A stretch of DNA of 64,000 nucleotides from Paenibacillus sp. SY21-1 (GTDB taxonomy: Bacteria > Bacillota > Bacilli > Paenibacillales > Paenibacillaceae): positions 124,001 to 188,000 of the forward strand of contig NZ_STGF01000002.1 of NCBI RefSeq assembly GCF_005222705.1. Direction: 5' to 3'. The translations under genes were made by a program, and so were the position numbers. The notes under the pieces were generated by a model. It worked only from the letters and a program-made list of their open reading frames with translations. It was not told the DNA's origin and ran no database searches. The number at the start of each line of letters is the position of its first letter. Position 1 is the first letter of the stretch. This document shows positions 15,781-23,608 of the stretch, one piece after another.

Positions 15781-16839
15781 TTATTGTTGCTTGAGCTTCT
15801 CGCTAAGCTTCTCGACGCCTGTGAAAATTTCAGGTCCGTAGCCCCAGAAATCGTCGAAATTGATGACGTGAAGCTGCTTGTTCTGAATCGCCGTTAAGCT
15901 TTGAAGAGCGGGAGCTGCATAGATAGCGGCAATCGTTTTTTCCAGATCGGGTCCGCCGGCGTAATTCGAATAAAGAAGAATATCCGGGTTCGCTTCTACC
16001 AGCTTCTCTACGCTAATCTCGCCTTCCACCTCGCCAAAAGCGTTTTTCAGGTTCAACAGGCCAAGCGCATCGCTTTGATACGTATCGTTAATGCCGCTGT
16101 ACACGGCTACCGTATCGTTAGCGCCCATCGACACATAGGCAAACGTGCGCTGCTCGGAGCTAGGCGCAGCCGCTTTTATGGCTTCCGCTTTCTCTTTGTA
16201 TGTAGCGATCAGCTCCGCTGCCTTTTCTTGCACATCAAAAATCTGGCCAAGCGTTTCGATATCCTTGTAAAGCGCATCAACTGTCGCGCCTTTGCGGCCC
16301 GTATTCTGCATGTACGTTTTAATTCCAAGCTCGTTCAAGCCTTCTACCGTGCCTACTCCCCAATCTGCATCAGCAAACAAATCCGCTCTGCCGAGTACAA
16401 GATCCGGGTTAGCGCCAACGACAAGCTCCTTGCCTACGTATGCCTCGGACAACACCGGAATTTTGGCAAATTCTTCGGCAATGTCCGGCGAGCCTTCGCT
16501 GTACAAAGCGGCTACACCTACAATACGGTCCGTTAGCCCAAGTCGGATCAGAAGCTCTGCGGCGGGCTGCGTATTGGCTACGACGCGCTCCGGCGCTTTA
16601 TCGAACGTTTGCTGCTTGTCCTGCCAGCCTGCTTCGCCGCCAAGCGCAAAGTTATCGACGACAAGCGGATAAACCGTTTTGCCTGCCGTTTCCTCCGCAG
16701 CCGCTGTAGGCTCCGGCGCTTGGCTGGCCTCGCCGCCAGTATTGCCGCTCTTCGCCGCATTGCCGGAACAAGCCGATAGCAGCAGCAGCAAAGCAAGAAA
16801 CAACGCAAACGGTACACCATTTTTGAAAAATCGATTCAT
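15781..16839 (-). CDS. Iron-siderophore ABC transporter binding lipoprotein
   Basis: This 352-residue lipoprotein has the lipobox LSAC at about residue 24 (FALFLALLLLLSACSG), a Gly/Ala linker, then the type III periplasmic-binding fold of iron/heme/cobalamin transporters (APERVVANTQPAAELLIRLG; ANPDLVLGRADLF; ANPDILLYSNYAGG). The ATG at 16839 is chosen over a TTG at 16851 because the latter has its ribosome site abutting it. It is divergent from the permease and ATPase genes across a shared Fur-type control region. The exact ligand is not visible. Confidence 0.9.
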   Translation of the reverse strand: MNRFFKNGVPFALFLALLLLLSACSGNAAKSGNTGGEASQAPEPTAAAEETAGKTVYPLVVDNFALGGEAGWQDKQQTFDKAPERVVANTQPAAELLIRLGLTDRIVGVAALYSEGSPDIAEEFAKIPVLSEAYVGKELVVGANPDLVLGRADLFADADWGVGTVEGLNELGIKTYMQNTGRKGATVDALYKDIETLGQIFDVQEKAAELIATYKEKAEAIKAAAPSSEQRTFAYVSMGANDTVAVYSGINDTYQSDALGLLNLKNAFGEVEGEISVEKLVEANPDILLYSNYAGGPDLEKTIAAIYAAPALQSLTAIQNKQLHVINFDDFWGYGPEIFTGVEKLSEKLKQQ

Positions 16840-16912
16840 AATAACCCCCAACCTCTTTCCTTTAACCAGTAATTTGCGCCGGCCGAGAGGCTCTCAAACC
16901 GGAACACGAATG

Positions 16913-16941
16913 AGAATACCGGACATTAATCGCTTTGTCAA
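16913..16941 (-). promoter_or_regulatory. Promoter of the iron lipoprotein gene
   Basis: On the minus strand TTGACA (16936-16941), a 17-base spacer and TATTCT (16913-16918) form a strong sigma-A promoter. It abuts the Fur-like box at 16942-16956. Confidence 0.65.
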
Positions 16942-16956
16942 TGAGAAACATTTTCA
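16942..16956. promoter_or_regulatory. Fur-like box 1 (divergent iron promoters)
   Basis: TGAGAAA-C-ATTTTCA matches the 7-1-7 Fur consensus TGATAAT-N-ATTATCA at 12 of 15 positions. It lies between the two divergent promoters, next to the -35 of the lipoprotein promoter. Confidence 0.65.
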
Positions 16957-16957
16957 C

Positions 16958-16987
16958 TTGACGTAGATAATCATTCTCATTTATACT
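16958..16987 (+). promoter_or_regulatory. Promoter of the iron permease-ATPase operon
   Basis: TTGACG (16958-16963) and TATACT (16982-16987) with an 18-base spacer form a good sigma-A promoter. Its spacer contains Fur-like box 2, so repression by Fur would block it. Confidence 0.65.
16965..16979. promoter_or_regulatory. Fur-like box 2 (divergent iron promoters)
   Basis: AGATAAT-C-ATTCTCA is a close 7-1-7 Fur match lying in the spacer of the plus-strand promoter. Confidence 0.7.
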
Positions 16988-17069
16988 CTGTTCGTATGCT
17001 TGCACTTCCTGTGCTTCAAGTGCGTGTACTTTCATTTGATCCATCTTCAGAAGGGAAGGTTAAGCAGTT

Positions 17070-18176
17070 ATGTCCGTGGGAAACGTCCCCAACACGAACC
17101 GGCAAGAGAACTCGCTCATTAACAGGAAATCGGGATTTTTGACCCTTATGCTCCTGCTGGTCGCCCTCATTATTCTCTCGATCGGCCTTGCCGTTTCCAT
17201 TGGTCAGGTTGAAATTCCGCTATCGCAATCCTATCGCATCCTGCTTCATAAACTATTCGGCATGACCTTCGCGGACAGCGCCTCGCTGGAGTCGGGGTCG
17301 GCAGCCAATATCATTTGGCAAATCCGCTTTCCCCGCGTATTGATGGCCATGCTCGTCGGAGCCGGACTTGCCATGTGCGGCACCATTATGCAAGCCAGCG
17401 TGCAGAATCCGCTTGCCGATCCTTACATACTCGGCATTTCCTCCGGCGCCACGCTCGGCGCAACGTTTGCCATTCTGGTCGGGTTCGGCTCCTTCGGCCT
17501 GCTCGGACAAACCGGCGTCGCCTTCTGGGCCTTTGCCGGCGCTGTGGGAGCTTCTCTGCTCGTCTTGTCTCTTGCCAGCATGGGCGGCAAAATGACATCC
17601 GTTAAGCTGGTGTTGTCCGGTATGGTCATCAATGCGTTATGTACGGCATTTTCCAATTTTTTTATTTATTTTTCCAACAACGCGCAGGGCATCAAGCTGG
17701 TTACTTTCTGGACGATGGGCAGCCTGGCCTCGGCAAAATGGAGCAGCCTGCCGCTGCTTGCCATCGCTATTCTGCTGTCCGCCTTCTTCTTCCTGTTCCA
17801 GTCGCGCATTCTCAATACGATGCTGATGGGCGACGATACAGCTGTAACGCTTGGCATTAATCTGAGCCTCTATCGCAAAACGTACATGGTTGCCGCCGCC
17901 CTCATCACCGGCGTAATGGTCGCAAGCTGCGGCATGATCGGCTTTGTCGGCCTTATCATTCCCCATCTGGTCAGAGCGCTGGTCGGCTCGGACCATCGCC
18001 GCCTGATGCCTGCATCGATTTTGTTCGGCTCGATCTTCTTGATCTGGACGGATGTCATCGCGCGCAGCGTTATTCCGAGCGTCGAGCTGCCAATCGGCAT
18101 CATTACCGCCATGATCGGCGCGCCGCTGTTTATGTACATGCTGATTAAAAAAGGCTACGCTTTTGGAGGGAATTAA
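17070..18176 (+). CDS. FecCD-family iron ABC transporter permease
   Basis: This 368-residue protein has nine to ten membrane spans and FecCD/BtuC family landmarks: RFPRVLMAMLVGAGLAMCGT, ADPYILGISSGATLGA, and the C-terminal MIGFVGLIIPHLVRALVGSD that contacts the ATPase. A single permease gene implies a homodimeric pore. GGAAGG lies before the ATG. One base separates its stop from the ATPase start. It is transcribed away from the matching lipoprotein from a Fur-type promoter. Confidence 0.93.
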   Translation: MSVGNVPNTNRQENSLINRKSGFLTLMLLLVALIILSIGLAVSIGQVEIPLSQSYRILLHKLFGMTFADSASLESGSAANIIWQIRFPRVLMAMLVGAGLAMCGTIMQASVQNPLADPYILGISSGATLGATFAILVGFGSFGLLGQTGVAFWAFAGAVGASLLVLSLASMGGKMTSVKLVLSGMVINALCTAFSNFFIYFSNNAQGIKLVTFWTMGSLASAKWSSLPLLAIAILLSAFFFLFQSRILNTMLMGDDTAVTLGINLSLYRKTYMVAAALITGVMVASCGMIGFVGLIIPHLVRALVGSDHRRLMPASILFGSIFLIWTDVIARSVIPSVELPIGIITAMIGAPLFMYMLIKKGYAFGGN

Positions 18177-18177
18177 T

Positions 18178-18945
18178 ATGGCGCTGCAAGCCAGTAACAT
18201 TTCGGTCTCTTTTGCCAAAACGGATATCGTAAAGGATATTTCGCTTAAAGTGGACAGCCACCAGTTCGTCGGGCTTATCGGTCCAAACGGCTGCGGCAAG
18301 TCCACTCTGCTGAAAAGCATCTATAAAGTCATCAAGCCCAAGCAGGGCCATGTCTCGCTTTACGAGACGGATATTCTGAACTCCAGCCCCAAAACGGTGG
18401 CGCGTCAGCTTGGCGTCGTCGGTCAGTTTAACGAGCTAAGCTTTGACTTTACCGTTCGCCAGATGGTCATGATGGGCCGGACCCCGCACAAGCGGCTGCT
18501 GGATTCCGACAACCAGGAGGACTACAGCATCGTTGAGCAGGCGCTCGGCAAGGTCGATTTGACACATTATGCGGATCGCAGCTACCTTTCCCTCTCAGGC
18601 GGAGAAAAGCAGCGTGTCGTGCTGGCTCGCGTGCTTGCGCAGCAGCCCCGTTTTCTCATTCTGGATGAGCCGACAAACCATCTCGACATCAAATATCAGC
18701 TGCAAATATTGGACATCGTCAAGGGACTGAACATCGGTACGCTGGCCGCGCTTCACGACCTTACGCTGGCCGCTAAATATTGCGACTACTTATATATGGT
18801 GAAAAAGGGGCAAATTTTCGCCAGCGGCGCGCCGGAGGAGGTACTGACCCGCGAAATGATCGGCAAAGTGTTCGACGTGGATTGCGAGGTATACACGAAT
18901 CCTGTAACGGGCGGCCTTGGCATTGCCTATTTGGGCACGAGGTAA
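18178..18945 (+). CDS. Iron-siderophore ABC transporter ATP-binding protein
   Basis: This 255-residue ATPase has Walker A GPNGCGKST (residues 35-43), signature LSGGEKQRV, Walker B FLILDEPTNHLD and the switch His in LAALHDLTLAAKYCD. It powers the FecCD permease just upstream. The frame can be extended to a TTG at 18163, but GGAGGG seven bases before the ATG at 18178 fixes the start. The hydrolase gene follows after 33 bp. Confidence 0.95.
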   Translation: MALQASNISVSFAKTDIVKDISLKVDSHQFVGLIGPNGCGKSTLLKSIYKVIKPKQGHVSLYETDILNSSPKTVARQLGVVGQFNELSFDFTVRQMVMMGRTPHKRLLDSDNQEDYSIVEQALGKVDLTHYADRSYLSLSGGEKQRVVLARVLAQQPRFLILDEPTNHLDIKYQLQILDIVKGLNIGTLAALHDLTLAAKYCDYLYMVKKGQIFASGAPEEVLTREMIGKVFDVDCEVYTNPVTGGLGIAYLGTR

Positions 18946-18978
18946 GCAGCCTGCGGCGGCAAATGATATACGATTGGA

Positions 18979-19950
18979 ATGATGAACAATTTGAAGCATT
19001 CTAAACCGGCAAAACGTTGGGCGATCGGAATAGGCTTGCTGCTTTTGCCCTTGCTTGCAGGCGGGCTATGGCAACGCGCAATGACCGTCAAGGAATCGGC
19101 AGCGAACCCGCCTCCCGGCAAGCTCTATTCGATCAATGGCCATGACATGCATCTCTACGGAGCAGGCACCGGGGATCAAACCGTTGTATTTGTGCCCGGT
19201 TCCGGAACGCCCAGCTCCTATACCGATTTTTATTATATCCAACACGACTTGCAGCATGAAGCCCGAACCGTAAGCTACGATCGGCCCGGGTTCGGTTGGA
19301 GCGAACCGGCAGAGGAACCAAGAACCATCGATGCCCTGGCAGAGGAGCTGCATTTGCTGCTCGGAGCGGCCAATGAACAACCTCCGTATATTCTCGTCGG
19401 CCACTCCCTCGCCTCATTGGAGGTCATTCGTTTTGCCCAGCAGTACCCGGAAGACGTACGCGCGATGGTCCTTCTCGATAGCGGAAGTCCCGAATATTAT
19501 GCACAAAAGCGGGAACTTACGACCATAGCGCTGAACAGGAGCGTTGCCTTCCTGAGAGCAAGCGGAATCGCCAGAGCGCTTGGTTCTGCAGGCTTCCACC
19601 TGCCCTTTGCAGGCGAAGGCCTGCGCTACAATTTGCTTTCCGAAGAAGTCGGCAAGGTGGACCTCGCCATGTTTTACAAGCATATCGGCTCACCCAACAA
19701 TTTGGGCTTTATTCGGAATATGAACGAGAATGCATTAACCGTAATTCGGCATGGGCCATTAACCAATGTCCCGATGCTAGTCCTCTCCGCCGAGAGCGGA
19801 GCGCCATGGGCTTCTGTTCAGGAACAGCTGCTGAATTGGTCGTCTGCCGGCAGGCAGATAATCGTATCTGACGCACACCACTATCTTCATTGGACTCATC
19901 GCAAGCTCGTCGTGGATGAAATCAAGACTATGCTCCGCGCCAGCAATTAA
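18979..19950 (+). CDS. Membrane-anchored alpha/beta hydrolase in the iron operon
   Basis: This 323-residue protein has one N-terminal membrane span (residues 14-31, AIGIGLLLLPLLAGGLWQ) and then an alpha/beta-hydrolase domain: oxyanion loop VFVPGSGTPSS, nucleophile elbow GHSLAS with Ser143, and a His-rich C-terminal SDAHHYLHWTH that supplies the catalytic His. The domain would face outside. It follows the iron ABC ATPase by 33 bp without a terminator, so it is probably under the same Fur control. A role in releasing iron from an ester siderophore is conceivable but is only inferred from position; esterase or lipase activity on another substrate is equally possible. Confidence 0.8.
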   Translation: MMNNLKHSKPAKRWAIGIGLLLLPLLAGGLWQRAMTVKESAANPPPGKLYSINGHDMHLYGAGTGDQTVVFVPGSGTPSSYTDFYYIQHDLQHEARTVSYDRPGFGWSEPAEEPRTIDALAEELHLLLGAANEQPPYILVGHSLASLEVIRFAQQYPEDVRAMVLLDSGSPEYYAQKRELTTIALNRSVAFLRASGIARALGSAGFHLPFAGEGLRYNLLSEEVGKVDLAMFYKHIGSPNNLGFIRNMNENALTVIRHGPLTNVPMLVLSAESGAPWASVQEQLLNWSSAGRQIIVSDAHHYLHWTHRKLVVDEIKTMLRASN

Positions 19951-20073
19951 CCCGCTGCTCGCCTAACTCTGCTGTCGACTCCTTTTCCTTCTTCTTCCTC
20001 ATGATCGTAAAAGTAAAGGTATATCCCTACTGTGGGACAAAAGCATCCTTTGATGCAGCAAATACCGGAACGC

Positions 20074-20110
20074 AAAAATAAGACGCTTAGGCGGCAGCTC
20101 AAAGCGTCTT
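20074..20110 (-). terminator. Terminator downstream of the SR1P-like gene
   Basis: AAGACGCTT ... AAGCGTCTT (20080-20110) is followed on the minus strand by A then five T. It lies about 150 bases after the SR1P-like stop and would end a transcript of roughly 410 bases. The rest of 19951-20260 shows no gene I can support. Confidence 0.6.
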
Positions 20111-20260
20111 CGTATATTCATCCTATCCAATCTTAGTTTTCAATTCCATGTCTTTGCAGTATCATTAACCTGTTTATACGGTTATCAGGCGTTAAAGTGG
20201 CGGGGCGAATGGCAATAGCGACGGGTAATCGTTATCGCAGGTATGTCCTTTCATGCGCTG

Positions 20261-20413
20261 CTAAGCGCTCTCCTGCTTCATGCCTGCAGGCAAGGATTCG
20301 ACTCTGGACTCCCGGCACTGTACATCCTCGCATTCGGAATAATAATTGGTTACCTTCTCCGTCGGCTGCGTATCAATCATCTTCATGCAGTGTTTGCAGT
20401 AAATGGCTCCCAT
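20261..20413 (-). CDS. sr1P: SR1P-like small cysteine-rich peptide
   Basis: This 50-residue peptide begins MGAIYCKHCMKMIDTQ and continues TEKVTNYYSEC...QC, matching the SR1P pattern (MGxIxCxxC, ID, EKVT, Y, C, C). In B. subtilis SR1P is made from the dual-function RNA SR1, binds glyceraldehyde-3-phosphate dehydrogenase GapA and promotes its interaction with RNase J1. The four Cys could bind a metal. The frame can be opened by a GTG ten codons earlier, but that GTG abuts its ribosome site and the family begins at MG. The site before this ATG is only a weak AGGA, and the start is overlapped by another small ORF with a strong site. Family identity rests on the motif pattern alone. Confidence 0.72.
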   Translation of the reverse strand: MGAIYCKHCMKMIDTQPTEKVTNYYSECEDVQCRESRVESLPAGMKQESA

Positions 20414-20436
20414 TTCAATTCCTTGAACTCGCACAT
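20383..20436 (-). CDS. 17-residue ORF overlapping the SR1P-like start
   Basis: GGAGG seven bases before an ATG at 20436 opens the frame MCEFKELKWEPFTANTA, ending in TGA at 20383-20385, inside the SR1P-like gene in another frame. It has the best ribosome site of this transcript. It may couple or compete with SR1P translation, or be chance. Confidence 0.35.
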   Translation of the reverse strand: MCEFKELKWEPFTANTA

Positions 20437-20493
20437 TATTCACCCTCCATCGTTTGATTGACAGCGCTCAACCACTGTTGATTGCCTAGAACT

Positions 20494-20522
20494 AGAATAC
20501 AACAAACCCTTATATAATACAA
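20494..20522 (-). promoter_or_regulatory. Promoter of the SR1P-like transcript
   Basis: On the minus strand TTGTAT (20517-20522), 17 bases, TATTCT (20494-20499). The start point would be about 20487, some 75 bases before the SR1P-like ATG. Confidence 0.5.
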
Positions 20523-20599
20523 CATAAATATTTTTATGATGTATTAATTAGAGATTTTGGCATTGTAAAATCTGTATATAGGTCATTTTATGGTGGGTC

Positions 20600-20690
20600 T
20601 CCACGAAATATAAGTCATATTTACCAAGCGCAAACGGTTGACGCCTTTCTCTGCGGCAGAGCAGACCTTCCGCGTTGAACGTTAAGCCGT
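20600..20690. repeat. Second copy of a possible intergenic element
   Basis: GAAATATAAG, CATATTT and AAGCGCAAACGG appear in the same order as in 3385-3475. The match is partial. Otherwise 20523-20722 holds nothing I can name; it is AT-rich up to about 20600. Confidence 0.22.
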
Positions 20691-20722
20691 CGATAAGCGG
20701 AAAATGTTAAATCTTATTGTTC

Positions 20723-20758
20723 AAAAAAAGCCTCCAATCCCGTTGCAGGATTGGAAGC
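20723..20758 (-). terminator. Terminator of the MFS transporter gene
   Basis: GCCTCCAATCC / GGATTGGAAGC (20730-20758) is followed on the minus strand by seven T. Confidence 0.8.
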
Positions 20759-20807
20759 CAGTCTATTGGCTCGATGCGCCAAATAAAGCTGCATCTATAT
20801 ATAGTGT

Positions 20808-21992
20808 TTAAGCGCGAACGCTGCCTTGCACCCTGCGCGCGGGGATCGCTTGCTTATTGCGAGCGCCCATGCCGAGCAGCAGTTGCCCGCCAATCATAAG
20901 CACGATCACAAACATGAGGCCGATAAGTGCCAGCTTAAAATTGCCCGTCCAATCGACAGCGCGGCCGATCAGCATGGGCCCGATTGCAGCGACCGCATAA
21001 CCGCCGCCCTGATTCATCGCCGACCATGAGCTGACCTCTTCCGGCCTGTTCGTTTCCATAAACGGAAGCAGCAGCGCCAGCGGGAATAGTCCTCCGGCTC
21101 CGATTCCAAGGAGCAGCGCGCTCACAAACGGAGCGTCCACACTCAAAAGCAGCGTAATGCCAGCAAGCTCGAACAAGCTGCACATGACCAGCCACAGCGG
21201 CAACCGCCGGAATTTGGCGACCAGCAAGGAAATGATAAAGCTCATAGGAATCTGTACGAGTGTGAACAGCGTTAGCATCGTTCCGGCATCATGCTTGCTG
21301 TAGCCCATCGATTGAACAATCGGCGCCAGCCACGCGGTAATGGAGTAAAAAATGCTGGCCATCATCCCGAACAGCAGCGTCAGCAGCCACGCTCGCTTGT
21401 TCGATAGCGGCAGCTTGTTATTCGCCCTGCGCTCAAGCTGAACCGGACGAGAGGCGATCCAGCCCCAGCAGATGAGGGCGACAATGGCCAGCACGGCCCA
21501 GATGGCCAGCGCCTTTTGCCAGGATTGACCCAGCCACTCATAGATCGGAACGGACAAGCCTGCGGCAAGCGAAGCGCCAAACACTAAAGACGCGGAATAT
21601 AAGCTGACCAGCATGGAGCCGTTTGGAAAATACTTTTTAATAAAGCCCGACAGCAATGGACCCGCAATTCCAATCCCAAAGCCGGATAATAGCGCCGTCC
21701 CTATCAGCATGGATGGGCCGCTTGTAAAAAACCGCAGCGCGGTAGCCGCGCCAATCAAGCCTAATGATCCGAAAATGGTCCTTTCCAGACCGAAACGGTT
21801 GCTTATTTTGACGGCCAACGGAGCAAAAACACCCATGCAGAGAACGGGCAGCGTTGTAAGCAGGCTTGCCGTCATTCCGCTCATGCCGAGACCGCTCTGA
21901 ATGTCTCCCAGCAACGGGGCAACAGAGGTTATAACAGGCCGCATGTTTAACGAGGCCAGAAATAAAGCAGCTAGTAATAAAAGTACAGGCAA
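20808..21992 (-). CDS. MFS transporter, CynX/NimT-like (YycB type)
   Basis: This 394-residue protein has twelve membrane spans and the CynX-type opening (LLAALFLASLNMRPVITSV, PLLGDIQSGLGMS) plus the MFS loop NRFGLERTIFG. Relatives export or import small anions and drugs such as cyanate or nitroimidazole; the cargo here is unknown. The frame opens at a GTG (22022), but AAGGAGG eight bases before the TTG at 21992 and the promoter start near 22029 favour the TTG. It is divergent from a LysR regulator sharing its promoter region. Confidence 0.88.
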   Translation of the reverse strand: MPVLLLLAALFLASLNMRPVITSVAPLLGDIQSGLGMSGMTASLLTTLPVLCMGVFAPLAVKISNRFGLERTIFGSLGLIGAATALRFFTSGPSMLIGTALLSGFGIGIAGPLLSGFIKKYFPNGSMLVSLYSASLVFGASLAAGLSVPIYEWLGQSWQKALAIWAVLAIVALICWGWIASRPVQLERRANNKLPLSNKRAWLLTLLFGMMASIFYSITAWLAPIVQSMGYSKHDAGTMLTLFTLVQIPMSFIISLLVAKFRRLPLWLVMCSLFELAGITLLLSVDAPFVSALLLGIGAGGLFPLALLLPFMETNRPEEVSSWSAMNQGGGYAVAAIGPMLIGRAVDWTGNFKLALIGLMFVIVLMIGGQLLLGMGARNKQAIPARRVQGSVRA

Positions 21993-22035
21993 AGCAAGCT
22001 CCTCCTTCGTAAGACGATACACATGCTGTTGCTAA

Positions 22036-22065
22036 AGTATACAGGGGCTGCCATAAATTGATCAA
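22036..22065 (-). promoter_or_regulatory. Promoter of the MFS gene
   Basis: On the minus strand TTGATC (22060-22065), 18 bases, TATACT (22036-22041). Its -35 shares the palindrome TTGATCAA with the divergent lysR promoter. Confidence 0.5.
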
Positions 22066-22086
22066 TACTATTGTTTTTATTATAAT
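22058..22086 (+). promoter_or_regulatory. Promoter of the lysR gene
   Basis: TTGATC (22058-22063), 17 bases, perfect TATAAT (22081-22086). It overlaps the divergent MFS promoter. Confidence 0.6.
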
Positions 22087-22087
22087 G

Positions 22088-22102
22088 ATAGTTAAAAACT
22101 AT
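22088..22102. promoter_or_regulatory. Likely LysR-regulator operator
   Basis: A perfect palindrome ATAGTT-AAA-AACTAT with the T-N11-A core typical of LysR-type sites lies over the lysR start point, as expected for autoregulation and control of the divergent MFS gene. Confidence 0.55.
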
Positions 22103-22123
22103 GATATTGATGAGGTGCAATCG

Positions 22124-23017
22124 ATGGAAACAAGACAGCTCCACTATTTTCTGGCGGTTTGCGATGAGCTTCATTTCACCAAAGCGGCCGAAAAACTTGG
22201 GATCAGCCAGCCCACGTTAAGCCAGCAAATTCGGGTGCTGGAGGACGAGCTGAGCATTCTGCTGTTTGACCGGATCGGCAAAAAAATTGCGTTAACCGAG
22301 GCCGGAGCGCTGCTCAAGGATTACGCCTCGCGGATGATCGTCAATGAGCGGAATGCCAAAACGGCCATCGATGAGCTGCGTTCCCTCAAGCGCGGCACAA
22401 TCAGGCTTGGCGTACTCCCTTCGGATTTGGACTATCAACTCACACCGCTGTTTATTAAATTTCACGAAGAGTTTCCGCACATCCGTCTACAGGTGACCGC
22501 ATCTACCTCGCTGCGGGAGCAGGTGCTGGATAACGAACTGGATATTGCGCTATGCCTGCAAGGACCGCGCGATCCGTTGCTGGTAGAGGAGGTGCTGGGC
22601 CGCGAATTTTATCATCTGTTTGTGCGCAGCGACCATCCACTTGCCGAGCGAAGCTCCGTGGAATTGCAGGAGCTCAGGCAGCTGCCGCTCGTCATGTATT
22701 TGCGGGGCTATATTGGGCGCGAGCTTGTGGAGCAGCGCTGCAGGGAGTTAGGCTTTGAGCTTGAGGGCGTGCGTATGGAAACGGGCTCCGCAACCTCGCT
22801 GCTGCAGCTGGTCAAAGCCGGAATTGGAGGAACGATTCAGCCCGGCAGCCTGCTGAGGAAATCTTCCGACTCTGGCATCATCTCTATTCCCATCGTAAAC
22901 AATCCGCCGTATCGCGAGCTGCAGATCATCTATCGGGCTGATCGCTACATCAGTCAGGCAGGCCATATGTTTATCGAGCGTCTTAAAACGTTCGAGCTCG
23001 AGCATTGGGAAACGTAA
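22124..23017 (+). CDS. LysR-family transcriptional regulator
   Basis: This 297-residue protein has an N-terminal winged helix-turn-helix (METRQLHYFLAVCDELHFTK, then ISQPTLSQQIRVLEDEL) and a type II periplasmic-binding-like effector domain from residue 90 (GTIRLGVLPSDLDYQLTPLF). The frame is open further upstream, but GAGGTG before the ATG at 22124 and the family start fix the N-terminus. It is divergent from the CynX-like transporter, whose expression it probably controls in response to the transported ligand. Confidence 0.93.
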   Translation: METRQLHYFLAVCDELHFTKAAEKLGISQPTLSQQIRVLEDELSILLFDRIGKKIALTEAGALLKDYASRMIVNERNAKTAIDELRSLKRGTIRLGVLPSDLDYQLTPLFIKFHEEFPHIRLQVTASTSLREQVLDNELDIALCLQGPRDPLLVEEVLGREFYHLFVRSDHPLAERSSVELQELRQLPLVMYLRGYIGRELVEQRCRELGFELEGVRMETGSATSLLQLVKAGIGGTIQPGSLLRKSSDSGIISIPIVNNPPYRELQIIYRADRYISQAGHMFIERLKTFELEHWET

Positions 23018-23047
23018 ATGTCGCGCCCGCGCATTGAATTTCGATAA

Positions 23048-23569
23048 AATAAGGATCTTATATTTGTCGCTGCTCCCTCCGATGCGCAAAGGATTGCGGC
23101 CAAGCAAGCAGGGGTAGAGCTGGCATTGACGCCGATCGGCTACGAAGCATTCGTTTTTTTCGTAAATGCCGGCAATCCTGTGAAGCAATTAACCATTGAA
23201 CAAATTCAAGGCATATATTCGGGTACGATTACGGATTGGGAAACGGTTGGCGGGGCCAGAGGGCGAATTCAAGCTTTCCAGCGGCCTGAAAATAGCGGCA
23301 GCCAAACGGCGCTTGAGCAATTGATGCGAGGACATACGATCAAACAGCCGATTACGGAAGAGGTTGTATCCGGGATGGAGGGCATCATCAGACAGACGGC
23401 CAATTACAGGAATCATGGGCGAGCGATTGGGTACTCTTTTCTTTTTTATGCGGTTTCCAGAGCAAACGATGATAACCCCAACGTCCAAAAAATGCTGGAT
23501 TGGATTGTCTCTGCTCAAGGGCAGGATTTAATTCAAAAAACAGGCTATACGCCGCTGGAGCACCGCTGA
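23048..23569 (+). pseudogene. C-terminal fragment of a PstS-like phosphate-binding protein
   Basis: After an in-frame TAA at 23045-23047 the frame reads NKDLIFVAAPSDAQRIAAKQ and continues through the C-terminal lobe of a PstS-like binding protein (LTPIGYEAFVFFVNAGNPVK; IQGIYSGTITDWETVGG; RPENSGSQTALEQLM; IGYSFLFYAVSRAND) to a normal stop. The N-terminal lobe and signal peptide are missing. A shorter start at 23126 would still lack half the binding site. No pst transporter genes are near. It is a remnant that follows the lysR gene. Confidence 0.75.
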
Positions 23570-23608
23570 CTCTGCGTCGTATAACCTGTATGGTACCGGG
23601 TATGGCAG

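Noticed and set aside
20197..20461. Plus-strand frames of 72 and 86 codons opposite the SR1P-like gene
   Set aside because: The opposite strand has the recognisable SR1P pattern, a promoter and a terminator; these plus-strand frames have none.
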